Assembly: GCF_024438035.1 (NCBI RefSeq)
Contig: NZ_JANFQF010000010.1
Coordinates: 124,001 to 188,000 of the forward strand
DNA length: 64,000 nt
Direction: 5' to 3'
Source: Rhodococcus tibetensis
GTDB taxonomy: Bacteria > Actinomycetota > Actinomycetes > Mycobacteriales > Mycobacteriaceae
This document shows, piece by piece, positions 27,996-36,239 of the stretch. Below the pieces are notes generated by a model that had not been told where the DNA came from, searched no databases, and worked only from the letters and a program-made list of their open reading frames with translations. The position numbers and the translations under genes are program-made. Every line of letters begins with the position of its first letter. The stretch's first letter is position 1.

Positions 27996-28991
27996 ATGCA
28001 CGGTCAGATGTTCAGAAGTACCGGTCTGGTCACGCTCGCGGTGGCTGCGCTGGTGGTCGCCGGCTGTTCGCGCGGGGAGTCCGTGGGGCAGACCGCTTCC
28101 GCCGAATCCTTCGCCGAGCCGGTGTCCGTCGTCAACTGCGATCGAACCGAGACGTTCGACGCTCCGCCCCGGCGCATCGTCAGCATGAACGATCACGTCA
28201 CCGAGGTGCTGATCGAGATGGGGGCCGGCGACCGCATCGTCGGCACGGGATACGGCGACGCGACCCCGCTACCGGAGTTCGCGGACGCCTTCGCGAAGAT
28301 CCCGAAACTCGCGAAGGAATACCCGACGCGGGAACAGATCCTCGACCTCGACCCCGACCTGGTAGTGGGCGGTATGCGGAGCGCATTCGACGAGAAGGAA
28401 GGGCGATCGCGCGAATCCCTCGGCGAACAGGGCATTCCCACGTTCCTGTTCTCCGAGTACTGCGGGCAGGGCTTCCCTGACATCGGTTTGCTGCGCAGCG
28501 ACTACACGCAGCTCGGCGACATCCTCGGAGTCCCGGAGCGGGCGCGGGCGATCACCGATCGGGTGACGTCCGGATTGCAGGCCGTGCGCGACGAGATCGC
28601 GGGCACCGCCCAGGTTCCGACGTTCTTCTACGATTCCGGCGAGGACGTCCCGCTGACGGTCGGCGGTGTAGGCGTCGGCCAGCTCATTGCGATTTATGCG
28701 GGCGCCGAAAACATCTTCTCCGAGGGGGAGAAGCCGTATTCGACGGCCACCTGGGAGGTTGTCGGTGAACGCAGCCCCGAGGTGATCGTCGTCCTCGACT
28801 ACGGCACGACGAGTGCGCAGGCGAAGATCGACTTCCTGAAGTCGCACCCGATCCTGTCGACGACACCCGCCGTGAAAGCAGGCCGCTTCGTCGTCGTAGC
28901 ACTCGACGACTTCTTCGAGAGCCCCCGTCTGGTGCGGTCGGTGGAGACGATCGCGCGGGCACTGCATCCGGATGTCGTCGGCGCGCGATGA
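27996..28991 (+). CDS. ABC-importer substrate-binding lipoprotein, BtuF/siderophore type
   Basis: Periplasmic-binding-protein-like lipoprotein of 331 residues. The signal peptide ends in LVVAGC, placing the lipidated Cys at residue 24. The two lobes follow the class III binding-protein fold (PPRRIVSMNDHVTEVLIEMGAGDRIVGTGYGD, then YPTREQILDLDPDLVVGG, and GVGQLIAIYAGAENIF). ATG 27996 has AGG 8 bases upstream; a longer frame reads into the riboswitch and is not used. It overlaps the permease gene by 4 bases (ATGA). The riboswitch argues that the ligand is a corrinoid rather than a ferric siderophore, although the family itself covers both. Confidence 0.88.
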   Translation: MHGQMFRSTGLVTLAVAALVVAGCSRGESVGQTASAESFAEPVSVVNCDRTETFDAPPRRIVSMNDHVTEVLIEMGAGDRIVGTGYGDATPLPEFADAFAKIPKLAKEYPTREQILDLDPDLVVGGMRSAFDEKEGRSRESLGEQGIPTFLFSEYCGQGFPDIGLLRSDYTQLGDILGVPERARAITDRVTSGLQAVRDEIAGTAQVPTFFYDSGEDVPLTVGGVGVGQLIAIYAGAENIFSEGEKPYSTATWEVVGERSPEVIVVLDYGTTSAQAKIDFLKSHPILSTTPAVKAGRFVVVALDDFFESPRLVRSVETIARALHPDVVGAR

Positions 28992-30076
28992 CCGTTACCG
29001 CAGAACGCGCGGCGTCACCGGCGCAGGCGCCGCACCCAGCCCGCGCACGCGTCGGTTTCGCGGGCCTCATGGTCCTGCTCGCGCTGACGACCCTGTTCGT
29101 CGTCGGCCTCGCGGTGTCGTTCGGTTCCGTGCGCATCCCGGTCGGCGACGTCTGGGCGATCGTCGCGCACCGCGTGGCCCCCGGCGCAGTCGAGTCCTGG
29201 TGGTCGCAGGCGCGGGAATCGATCGTCCTCGACTCCCGGCTGCCGCGGGCGCTGACCGCGGCAGCAGTCGGTGCGGCGCTGGCCCTGGCAGGCGCTGTGG
29301 CGCAGGCGGTGACGCGCAATCCACTGGCCGATCCCTATCTGCTCGGCGTGTCCTCAGGGGCCGGTTTCGGCGTGGTGGCGGTGACGGTGCTCGGGCTCGG
29401 GGTGGGAGCGCTCGGCGCGTTCACCATTCCCGTCGCGGCGTTCCTGGGCGCGATGGTGCCGCTGTTCCTGTCGCTGGCGATCGGCGGACGGTATCCGCAG
29501 CCGACGGCCGTCATCCTCGTGGGTGTCGCGTCGGCGCAGGTGTTCTCGGCTCTCATCACGTTTTCGATCCTGGTCGTCGCCGACGAGCACCAACTGAGTT
29601 CGGTGATGCACTGGCTGGCGGGCGGTTTCGGCGACTCGCACTGGTCGACAACGATCTTCCCGGCTGCGGCGCTCGCGACAGTCGGGGCCGCGATGATGCT
29701 GAGCGCGAGCCGAATCGACCTGCTGCAGGCGGGAGACGACGGCGCCGCAGCCCTCGGCATGAACGTGCGGCGCTTCCGCGTGGTGCAGTTGCTCGGTGTG
29801 TCGATGCTGGCCGGGGCCGCCGCATCCGTCGCGGGCGGTATCGGCTTCATCGGTCTGCTGGTGCCGCACCTGGCCGGATACGTTGTGGGTGCGCGAGCGG
29901 TTCGGCTGCTGCCCGTCGCCGCATTCCTCGGCGCGATCGCGATGGTCGCTGCGGACACGGCCGCGCGGTCGGTCGCGCACAGCATCGAGGTCCCGGTGGG
30001 CGTCGTCACCGCGCTCGTGGGAGCGCCGATCTTCGTCTGGATGCTCTACCGGCAGTATCGGAGGGCCGAACAGTGA
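28988..30076 (+). CDS. ABC-importer permease, FecCD/BtuC family
   Basis: Integral membrane permease of 362 residues with about ten helices. Family signatures include SRLPRALTAAAVGAALALAGAVAQAVTRNPLADPYLLGVSSGAGFG (about residues 82-126, the conserved RNPLA-P--LG coupling segment) and GFIGLLVPHLAGYVVG near 295. ATG 28988 overlaps the lipoprotein stop, and its own stop overlaps the ATPase start. It forms the channel of the riboswitch-controlled importer. Confidence 0.92.
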   Translation: MTVTAERAASPAQAPHPARARVGFAGLMVLLALTTLFVVGLAVSFGSVRIPVGDVWAIVAHRVAPGAVESWWSQARESIVLDSRLPRALTAAAVGAALALAGAVAQAVTRNPLADPYLLGVSSGAGFGVVAVTVLGLGVGALGAFTIPVAAFLGAMVPLFLSLAIGGRYPQPTAVILVGVASAQVFSALITFSILVVADEHQLSSVMHWLAGGFGDSHWSTTIFPAAALATVGAAMMLSASRIDLLQAGDDGAAALGMNVRRFRVVQLLGVSMLAGAAASVAGGIGFIGLLVPHLAGYVVGARAVRLLPVAAFLGAIAMVAADTAARSVAHSIEVPVGVVTALVGAPIFVWMLYRQYRRAEQ

Positions 30077-30849
30077 CGGCGTTGAGTCTGCAGCGGGTCC
30101 GCGCCGAACTCGGGTCGCGGGAAGTGCTGCACGGCATCGACTTCTCCGTGCGGCCCGGTGAGGTGCTGGCGTTGGTCGGGCCCAACGGTTCCGGCAAGAC
30201 CACCGCGCTGCGCTGCTGCTACCGGGCGCTCACCCCGACCGGGGGTGCCGTCGTCGTCGACGGAGCGGACAGCGCCGATCTGGGCCGGCGGGAACTCGCC
30301 CGCACGATCGGCGCGAGCACTCAGGAACCGCAGGTGTCCGCGGGACTGACTGTGCGCGAATCGGTTTCGCTCGGCCGCATCCCGCACCGGGGGTGGTTCG
30401 AACGGGCGAACGGCGCCGACAGCGAGATCGTCGAGAGGTGCCTGCAGCAGGTGGGGCTGACGGAACTCGTGGACCGTGACGTCCAAGCACTGTCAGGCGG
30501 GGAGCGTCAGCGAGTATCGATTGCCCGGGCGCTTGCACAACAGCCGAGGGTCCTGCTCCTCGACGAACCCACGAACCACCTCGACCTGCGGCACCAGTTG
30601 ACGGTGATGAACCTGCTGCGCGATCTCGCCGCCGGCGGTCTCGCGCTCGTGGTGACCATGCACGACCTCCGGCTGGCCGTGGAGTATTGCGACACGCTGG
30701 CCGTGATGCACGATGGAAGGGTGATCAGCACCGGTCCGCCTGCCGACGTGCTGGACGACGCCGTGCTCGGCGGGGTGTTCGGGATCCGCGCCGTGGTGCG
30801 GTCGGAGCCGCGGCTGTCGATGGAGATTCTGGGGTTGGCCGATGGATGA
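30073..30849 (+). CDS. ABC-importer ATPase, BtuD/FhuC type
   Basis: Nucleotide-binding subunit, 258 residues: Walker A GPNGSGKTT near residue 37, signature LSGGERQRVSIARAL near 140, Walker B RVLLLDEPTNHLD near 160, and the switch His in VTMHDLRLA near 198. Start GTG 30073 overlaps the permease stop (GTGA) and its end overlaps the next gene by 8 bases, so all four genes of this operon are translationally linked. It drives import of the corrinoid-type substrate. Confidence 0.93.
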   Translation: MTALSLQRVRAELGSREVLHGIDFSVRPGEVLALVGPNGSGKTTALRCCYRALTPTGGAVVVDGADSADLGRRELARTIGASTQEPQVSAGLTVRESVSLGRIPHRGWFERANGADSEIVERCLQQVGLTELVDRDVQALSGGERQRVSIARALAQQPRVLLLDEPTNHLDLRHQLTVMNLLRDLAAGGLALVVTMHDLRLAVEYCDTLAVMHDGRVISTGPPADVLDDAVLGGVFGIRAVVRSEPRLSMEILGLADG

Positions 30850-31585
30850 GCAACTTCGGCGTGCGTACGAACTGACCGCCCGCCGCGTCCCGATGATCGC
30901 CGACCAGATCGGGCACCGCGGCGCAGCCTCGTTCCCGGCTGTGCGCCTGACCGATCCCGGCTGGCTCGCGGACAGGGTCGCGGACACGTCGAGCCGGTGG
31001 GGCAGCGACGACCCACGGGTCAACGGCACCCTGTGGTGGTACTCGGCCAGTTCCACGCTGACCGGGATACCGATCGCGACGGCCCTCGTCGCCGGTGTCG
31101 CTGCCCACCCTCGGCTGGGGGATGCCCGGGCGTTTCTGACCGAGGACGGATACCTCGGCGGTCTGACCGCGTCGTCGGCACTGCCGGTCACCGAGGGGCA
31201 GTCCGAGCTGGCGTCCGAGATGGCTGCGGCGCTGACGCCGATCATCGACGCTCTCGCCGCGGCGTCCGGGGTGCGGCGGGCCGCGATGTGGGCGATCGCT
31301 ACCGATTCGATCGCCAACCGCGCGCTCGACGCGGGCGACGGAGTCGGTGATCGGAATCGCGGCAGCATCTTCGCCCGGGAACTCGTCGACGCGATGCGCG
31401 GCGCCGGGGTGGTGCTGCCTCGACCGCGGTTCGTGGACGTGCAGGCTGGTGCGGTGACGCGCCGATTCACGCAGCGCGCGTCGTGTTGCCTGATCTACGA
31501 GACCCCCGGGTCAGGCAAGTGTGTGAGCTGCCCGAGGAGGCCGGCCGAGGACCGTCTGAAAGGTCTTGCCGCGCTCGTGACGTGA
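30842..31585 (+). CDS. FhuF-like [2Fe-2S] ferric/corrinoid reductase
   Basis: A 247-residue cytosolic protein whose C terminus carries the FhuF iron-sulfur signature CC-x10-C-x2-C (Cys215, Cys216, Cys227, Cys230). FhuF reduces iron in ferric siderophores after uptake in E. coli. The N-terminal 200 residues match the general FhuF-like domain (SRWGSDDPRVNGTLWWYSASSTLTG). Here the gene overlaps the importer ATPase gene by 8 bases in an operon with a cobalamin riboswitch and no iron box visible. It may therefore reduce cobalt in imported corrinoids, or the importer may serve two ligands. That reading is inference. Confidence 0.82.
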   Translation: MDEQLRRAYELTARRVPMIADQIGHRGAASFPAVRLTDPGWLADRVADTSSRWGSDDPRVNGTLWWYSASSTLTGIPIATALVAGVAAHPRLGDARAFLTEDGYLGGLTASSALPVTEGQSELASEMAAALTPIIDALAAASGVRRAAMWAIATDSIANRALDAGDGVGDRNRGSIFARELVDAMRGAGVVLPRPRFVDVQAGAVTRRFTQRASCCLIYETPGSGKCVSCPRRPAEDRLKGLAALVT

Positions 31586-31639
31586 GTCCGGGTAACCCGC
31601 GTTGACCGGTCTGCGGGTGTGATGGCAGACTGAAAGCAT

Positions 31640-31655
31640 TCGAACTCCCGTTCGA
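31640..31655. promoter_or_regulatory. SOS (LexA) box upstream of dnaE2
   Basis: TCGAACTCCCGTTCGA is a perfect match to the actinobacterial LexA palindrome (symmetry extends to 31638-31657). It is 73 bases before the dnaE2 start. GCGTCTTCCCC follows 5 bases later (31661-31671), as it follows the imuA' half-site. Confidence 0.93.
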
Positions 31656-31728
31656 ATGATGCGTCTTCCCCAGTGGCATCTTCCATGGTTTCGGCACGGC
31701 ACGTGCGCGACATGAAGAGGTGTGCCAG

Positions 31729-34700
31729 ATGGGTTGGGGTAACGGTCCGCCGTCGTGGTCGGAGATGGAGCGGGTCCTGTCCGGCAGGCCGGGACGCGTC
31801 GACCCGCAGTCGCTGTATCCGGGTGACGGCAGCGACAGTCCGGCGTGGTCACGCAAGCGAGGCGAGTATCGGGCGGGTGAGCAGGTACGGGCAGGCTCCA
31901 CCGTCCCCTACGCAGAGCTACACGCGCATTCGGCGTTCAGCTTCCTCGACGGTGCCTCCCCACCGGAAGAATTGGTGGAAGAGGCGGTCCGGCTGGGTCT
32001 CGAGGCCATCGCGCTCACCGACCACGACGGGTTCTACGGTGTGGTCCGGTTCGCGGAGGCGGCGAAGGAACTGAACATGCGGACCGTGTTCGGTTCCGAG
32101 CTCACCGTGGGCGACGCTCATCTGCTGGTGCTGGCGCGAGGGCAGGAGGGGTACCGCCGGCTGTCCCGGGAGATCGCGGCGGCGCACCTCGCAGGAGGAG
32201 AGAAAGGCAAAGTTTGGTACGACATGGACCGGCTCGCCGATGCGGCGGGAGACCACTGGCAGATCTTGACCGGTTGTCGCAAGGGGCATGTGCGTCAGGC
32301 ATTGGCCCACGGGGGTCCGGAGGCAGCGGCTGGCCGGTTGCGTGAGCTGATCGATCGGTTCGGGGCCGAGCGGGTCACGGTGGAACTCACGCACCACGGC
32401 ATTCCGGAGGACGGTGAACGCAACGACTGCCTCGCCGAACTGGCGCAGCAGCACGGTCTAGGGGTAATTGCCTCCACCGCAGCTCATTTCGCGGGTCCTC
32501 CGCGTCGGCGGCTGGCGATGGCGATGGCCGCGGTCCGGGCTCGTCACAGCCTCGACGACGCGGCCGGGCGGCTGCCTCCGACGGGCGGATCGCACCTGCG
32601 TTCCGGTGAGGAGATGGCCCACCTCTTCGCGGCGTACCCGGAATCGGTCAGCGGTGCGGCGGAGCTCGGGCTGGAATGCGCCTTCGATCTCCGGCTCATC
32701 GCACCGAAACTACCGCCCTTCGACGTGCCCGACGGGCACACCGAGGCGAGCTGGTTGCGTCAGCTCACGATGGAAGGGGCGCGCCGCCGTTACGGTGCAC
32801 CGGCGGAGCACCCGCGGGCGTACCGGCAGATCGAGCACGAACTCGACATCATCACGACGCTGAACTTTCCTGGCTACTTCCTGGTGGTCCACGACATCGT
32901 GTCGTTCTGCAAGGACAACCACATCCTGTGTCAGGGAAGGGGTTCGGCGGCCAACTCGGCCGTCTGCTACGCCATCGGCATCACCAACGTCGATCCCGTG
33001 CGCAACAAGTTGTTGTTCGAACGTTTTCTCTCACCCGAACGCGACGGTCCGCCGGACATCGATGTCGACATCGAATCGGACCGCCGCGAAGAAGCCATCC
33101 AGCACGTCTACGCGAAGTACGGGCGACAGTATGCGGCGCAGGTGGCCAACGTCATCACGTACCGGGGAAAGTCTTCGGTGCGCGACATGGCACGGGCCCT
33201 GGGCTTCTCGCAAGGGCAGCAGGATGCGTGGAGCAAACAGGTCGATCGCTGGGGTGGCGTCGGGAAGGGGAAAGGGAAAGACACCGACATACCCCCTGCC
33301 GTGCTCGAATTGGCAGCCCAGATCGAGGGGTATCCGCGGCATCTCGGAATCCACTCCGGCGGCATGGTGATCTGCGATCGGCCCATCGCCGACGTGTGCC
33401 CGGTGGAGTGGGCGCGCATGGAGAACCGCAGCGTCCTGCAATGGGACAAGGACGATTGCGCAGCGGTGGGACTGGTGAAGTTCGACATGCTGGGACTCGG
33501 CATGCTCTCGGCCCTGCACTACATGATCGATCTGGTGGCCGAGCACAAGGGGATCGAGGTGGACCTGGCGCAGCTGGACCTGTCCGAGGAAGCCGTGTAC
33601 GAGATGTTGCAGCGGGCCGATTCGGTCGGAGTGTTCCAGGTGGAGTCGCGGGCACAGATGGCCACCCTCCCGAGGCTGAAGCCGCGGAATTTCTATGACC
33701 TGGTAGTGGAGGTCGCTCTCATTCGGCCCGGACCCATCCAGGGTGGTTCGGTGCATCCCTACATTCGCCGTCGCAACAAACTCGAACCGGTCACCTACGA
33801 CCACCCGTCGCTGGAGAAAGCGTTGAAACGGACCCTGGGTGTGCCGTTGTTTCAGGAGCAGTTGATGCAGGTGGCGGTCGATGTCGCGGGGTTCACTCCG
33901 GCCGAGGCCGACCAGCTGCGCCGGGCCATGGGGTCCAAACGCTCGCCGGAGAAGATGGAGCAGCTGAAGGGGCGGCTCTATCAGGGCATGCGGGACGTGC
34001 ACGGAATCGGCGACGACGTGGCCGACCGGATCTATGAAAAGTTGTACGCCTTCGCCAATTTCGGTTTCCCGGAGAGTCACTCGCAGAGCTTCGCGGCGCT
34101 GGTGTTCTACTCCTCGTGGTTCAAACTGCATCACCCCGCCGCATTCTGTGCAGGTCTGCTGCGGGCACAGCCGATGGGGTTCTACTCGCCGCAATCGCTG
34201 GTGGCCGACGCCCGCAGGCACGGGGTGCGGGTGCACGGTGCCGACATCAATGCCAGTCTCGCGCACGCCACCGTCGAGGCCGGGGGCATGGAGGTGCGGC
34301 TCGGTCTCGGGGAGGTGCGGCACATCGGCACGACACTGGCCGAGCATATGGTCGAAGCCCGGAACGACGGGGGGCCGTTCACGTCCTTCCTCGACCTCAC
34401 TGGCCGGGTGGAGCTGAACACGGCCCAGGCCGAGTCGCTCGCCACTGCAGGGGCCCTCGACAGTTTCGGTATCACCCGGCGGGAGGCGTTGTGGGCGGCG
34501 GGTGCCGCGGCAGGGGAGCGGCATGACCGGCTTCCCGGAATGGGGGCGTCCACCCGGGCGCCGACCCTGCCGGGAATGAGCGATCTCGAACTGGCGGCCG
34601 CGGATGTGTGGGCCACCGGAGTGTCCCCGGACACCTATCCCACCCAGTTCCTGCGCCCGCAACTCGATGAGCTCGGGGTGATTCCTGCGGCCCGGTTGCT

Positions 34701-34989
34701 TCAGGTTCCCGACGGCGATCGGGTCCTGGTGGGCGGAGCAGTGACGCACCGGCAACGCCCGGCGACTGCGGCCGGTGTCACGTTCATCAATCTCGAGGAC
34801 GAGACCGGGATGGTCAATGTGGTGTGTTCGGTGGGCTTGTGGGCGAAGTACCGCAAGCTCGCGAACACCGCGCCGGCGCTCCTGGTTCGGGGCAAGGTGC
34901 AGAATGCGGAGGGGGCCGTCACGGTGGTGGCGGATCGCCTGCAGTTGATGGACCTGCGGATGAAGGCCAAGTCGCGTGACTTTCGCTGA
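31729..34989 (+). CDS. dnaE2: Error-prone DNA polymerase III alpha subunit DnaE2 (ImuC)
   Basis: Catalytic subunit of the inducible mutasome, 1086 residues. The PHP domain starts at about residue 60 (ELHAHSAFSFLDGASPPEEL), the catalytic acids lie in PDIDVDIESDRREEAI near 445, and helix-hairpin-helix and OB-fold (VTFINLEDETGMVNVV) regions are at the C-terminal end. The frame opens at GTG 31720, but GAAGAGG at 31714-31720 is correctly spaced for ATG 31729 (MGWGNGPPSW, the usual family start). LexA control is shown by the box at 31640-31655. It acts with ImuA' and ImuB encoded 13 kb upstream. Confidence 0.96.
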   Translation: MGWGNGPPSWSEMERVLSGRPGRVDPQSLYPGDGSDSPAWSRKRGEYRAGEQVRAGSTVPYAELHAHSAFSFLDGASPPEELVEEAVRLGLEAIALTDHDGFYGVVRFAEAAKELNMRTVFGSELTVGDAHLLVLARGQEGYRRLSREIAAAHLAGGEKGKVWYDMDRLADAAGDHWQILTGCRKGHVRQALAHGGPEAAAGRLRELIDRFGAERVTVELTHHGIPEDGERNDCLAELAQQHGLGVIASTAAHFAGPPRRRLAMAMAAVRARHSLDDAAGRLPPTGGSHLRSGEEMAHLFAAYPESVSGAAELGLECAFDLRLIAPKLPPFDVPDGHTEASWLRQLTMEGARRRYGAPAEHPRAYRQIEHELDIITTLNFPGYFLVVHDIVSFCKDNHILCQGRGSAANSAVCYAIGITNVDPVRNKLLFERFLSPERDGPPDIDVDIESDRREEAIQHVYAKYGRQYAAQVANVITYRGKSSVRDMARALGFSQGQQDAWSKQVDRWGGVGKGKGKDTDIPPAVLELAAQIEGYPRHLGIHSGGMVICDRPIADVCPVEWARMENRSVLQWDKDDCAAVGLVKFDMLGLGMLSALHYMIDLVAEHKGIEVDLAQLDLSEEAVYEMLQRADSVGVFQVESRAQMATLPRLKPRNFYDLVVEVALIRPGPIQGGSVHPYIRRRNKLEPVTYDHPSLEKALKRTLGVPLFQEQLMQVAVDVAGFTPAEADQLRRAMGSKRSPEKMEQLKGRLYQGMRDVHGIGDDVADRIYEKLYAFANFGFPESHSQSFAALVFYSSWFKLHHPAAFCAGLLRAQPMGFYSPQSLVADARRHGVRVHGADINASLAHATVEAGGMEVRLGLGEVRHIGTTLAEHMVEARNDGGPFTSFLDLTGRVELNTAQAESLATAGALDSFGITRREALWAAGAAAGERHDRLPGMGASTRAPTLPGMSDLELAAADVWATGVSPDTYPTQFLRPQLDELGVIPAARLLQVPDGDRVLVGGAVTHRQRPATAAGVTFINLEDETGMVNVVCSVGLWAKYRKLANTAPALLVRGKVQNAEGAVTVVADRLQLMDLRMKAKSRDFR

Positions 34990-35043
34990 GCGCGCACACA
35001 GCAATCGTCAACCGGGCCTTCGGCACACCGCTAACATTCGGGC

Positions 35044-35937
35044 ATGAAGAGATACGTTCTGTCGGCGATCGTCCTCGTGTCGCTGGTGCTTGCCGGGTGC
35101 GGCGGTTCCGACAGCAGCTCTTCCGCGCCCGTGCCCGCGCCCGTGCCCGGCGACAGCAGGTCGTTGGAGGTCGGGGGTGCGCTGCAGGGGCCTGCGAAGG
35201 ATCAGGCGCCCACCGAACGGCAGGAGATCATCACCGGCCAGGTCTCGATCACCGCGGATGACCCGGTGGCCGTGGGCAGGCAGATCGTCGACAAGGTCGA
35301 TGCCTTGGGAGGTCGCGTCGATCAGCTCACCGAGCAGCCCGGCTCCGACGACCAGGACGCGAGCAGTTCCCTGACAATCCGCGTGCCCGCCGACGACCTC
35401 ACCCGCACGTTGGACGATCTGCGGGACCTCGGCAAGGTGACCAGCGTCAGCGTCACGAAGAGCGATGTGACGATGCAGTCGCAGGATCTCGATGCCCGCA
35501 TCGGTGCGTTGACGGCGTCGGTCACGCGGCTGCAGGGGCTCATCGCGTCGGCCGCGAACACCGCCGACCTGATCGAAGCGGAGAGGGCACTGTCGGAACG
35601 GCAGGGTGAACTCGACAGCCTCACCGCGCAGAAGCGGTTGCTCAGCGATCAGATCGCACTCGCCACCCTCACGATCGACGTCACCACCACCGACACGGAG
35701 AGACCGAGTTCGGGTCCCGACAACTTCTGGGAGGGTCTCGTCGCCGGGTGGCACGCCCTGCTGTCGGCAATCAAGGGCGGTGCGGTGGTGGTCGGGGCGC
35801 TGATCCCCTGGTTCGGTTTCGTGGCCGTCATCGCACTGGTCGTCTACGGCGCGTACCGTCTGCGCCGGATATACAACAGGCCGCGCCGGCCACCGACCGG
35901 TGCGGCGTCGCAGAAAGAAGAGGCGAACACCGAATGA
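35044..35937 (+). CDS. DUF4349 membrane lipoprotein
   Basis: A 297-residue envelope protein. The signal peptide ends LVLAGC with the lipid Cys at residue 19. A Ser/Pro linker follows, then the DUF4349 core (ITGQVSITADDPVAVGRQIVDKVDALGG, PADDLTRTLDDLRDLGKVTSVSVTKSDVTMQSQDLDARI). A coiled-coil stretch at about 155-200 precedes a C-terminal membrane helix (IPWFGFVAVIALVVYGAYRLRRI) and a basic cytosolic tail. It overlaps the rhodanese gene by 4 bases, so both are likely expressed together. Function of DUF4349 is unknown. Confidence 0.88.
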   Translation: MKRYVLSAIVLVSLVLAGCGGSDSSSSAPVPAPVPGDSRSLEVGGALQGPAKDQAPTERQEIITGQVSITADDPVAVGRQIVDKVDALGGRVDQLTEQPGSDDQDASSSLTIRVPADDLTRTLDDLRDLGKVTSVSVTKSDVTMQSQDLDARIGALTASVTRLQGLIASAANTADLIEAERALSERQGELDSLTAQKRLLSDQIALATLTIDVTTTDTERPSSGPDNFWEGLVAGWHALLSAIKGGAVVVGALIPWFGFVAVIALVVYGAYRLRRIYNRPRRPPTGAASQKEEANTE

Positions 35938-36239
35938 TCGAAGTCGACCTGTCGGCGTTGGACGAGGCGTTGGAATCAGGCGCCCCCGTCATCGACGTGC
36001 GCGAAGCCGACGAGTACGCGCAGGTGAGAGTGCCGGGCGTGACGCTGATTCCGCTGAGCGAGTTCGTCGCTCGTGTCGGCGAGATCCCCGACGCCGACGT
36101 GGTGTATGTGATCTGTGCCGTGGGTGGCCGCAGCCTGCAGGCCGCCGAATACCTGAACGGTCGAGGAATCAACGCGGTGTCCGTCGCGGGCGGCACCTCG
36201 GCGTGGTTGCAGTCCGGACGTCCTGTCGAGACCGGTTAG
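35934..36239 (+). CDS. Single-domain rhodanese-like protein
   Basis: A 101-residue cytosolic protein with a complete rhodanese fold: PVIDVREADEYAQVRVPGVTLIPLSEF near residues 18-44 and the active loop CAVGGRS with Cys61. Such domains carry sulfane sulfur from thiosulfate or persulfides. ATG 35934 overlaps the stop of the DUF4349 gene. The opposing transporter frame runs antisense through almost the whole gene, which is discussed under that entry. Confidence 0.9.
   Translation: MIEVDLSALDEALESGAPVIDVREADEYAQVRVPGVTLIPLSEFVARVGEIPDADVVYVICAVGGRSLQAAEYLNGRGINAVSVAGGTSAWLQSGRPVETG

Noticed and set aside
28972..30072. Arg-rich frame preceding the importer ATPase
   Set aside because: It overlaps the permease gene in another frame; the ATPase starts at GTG 30073 with stop/start overlap.
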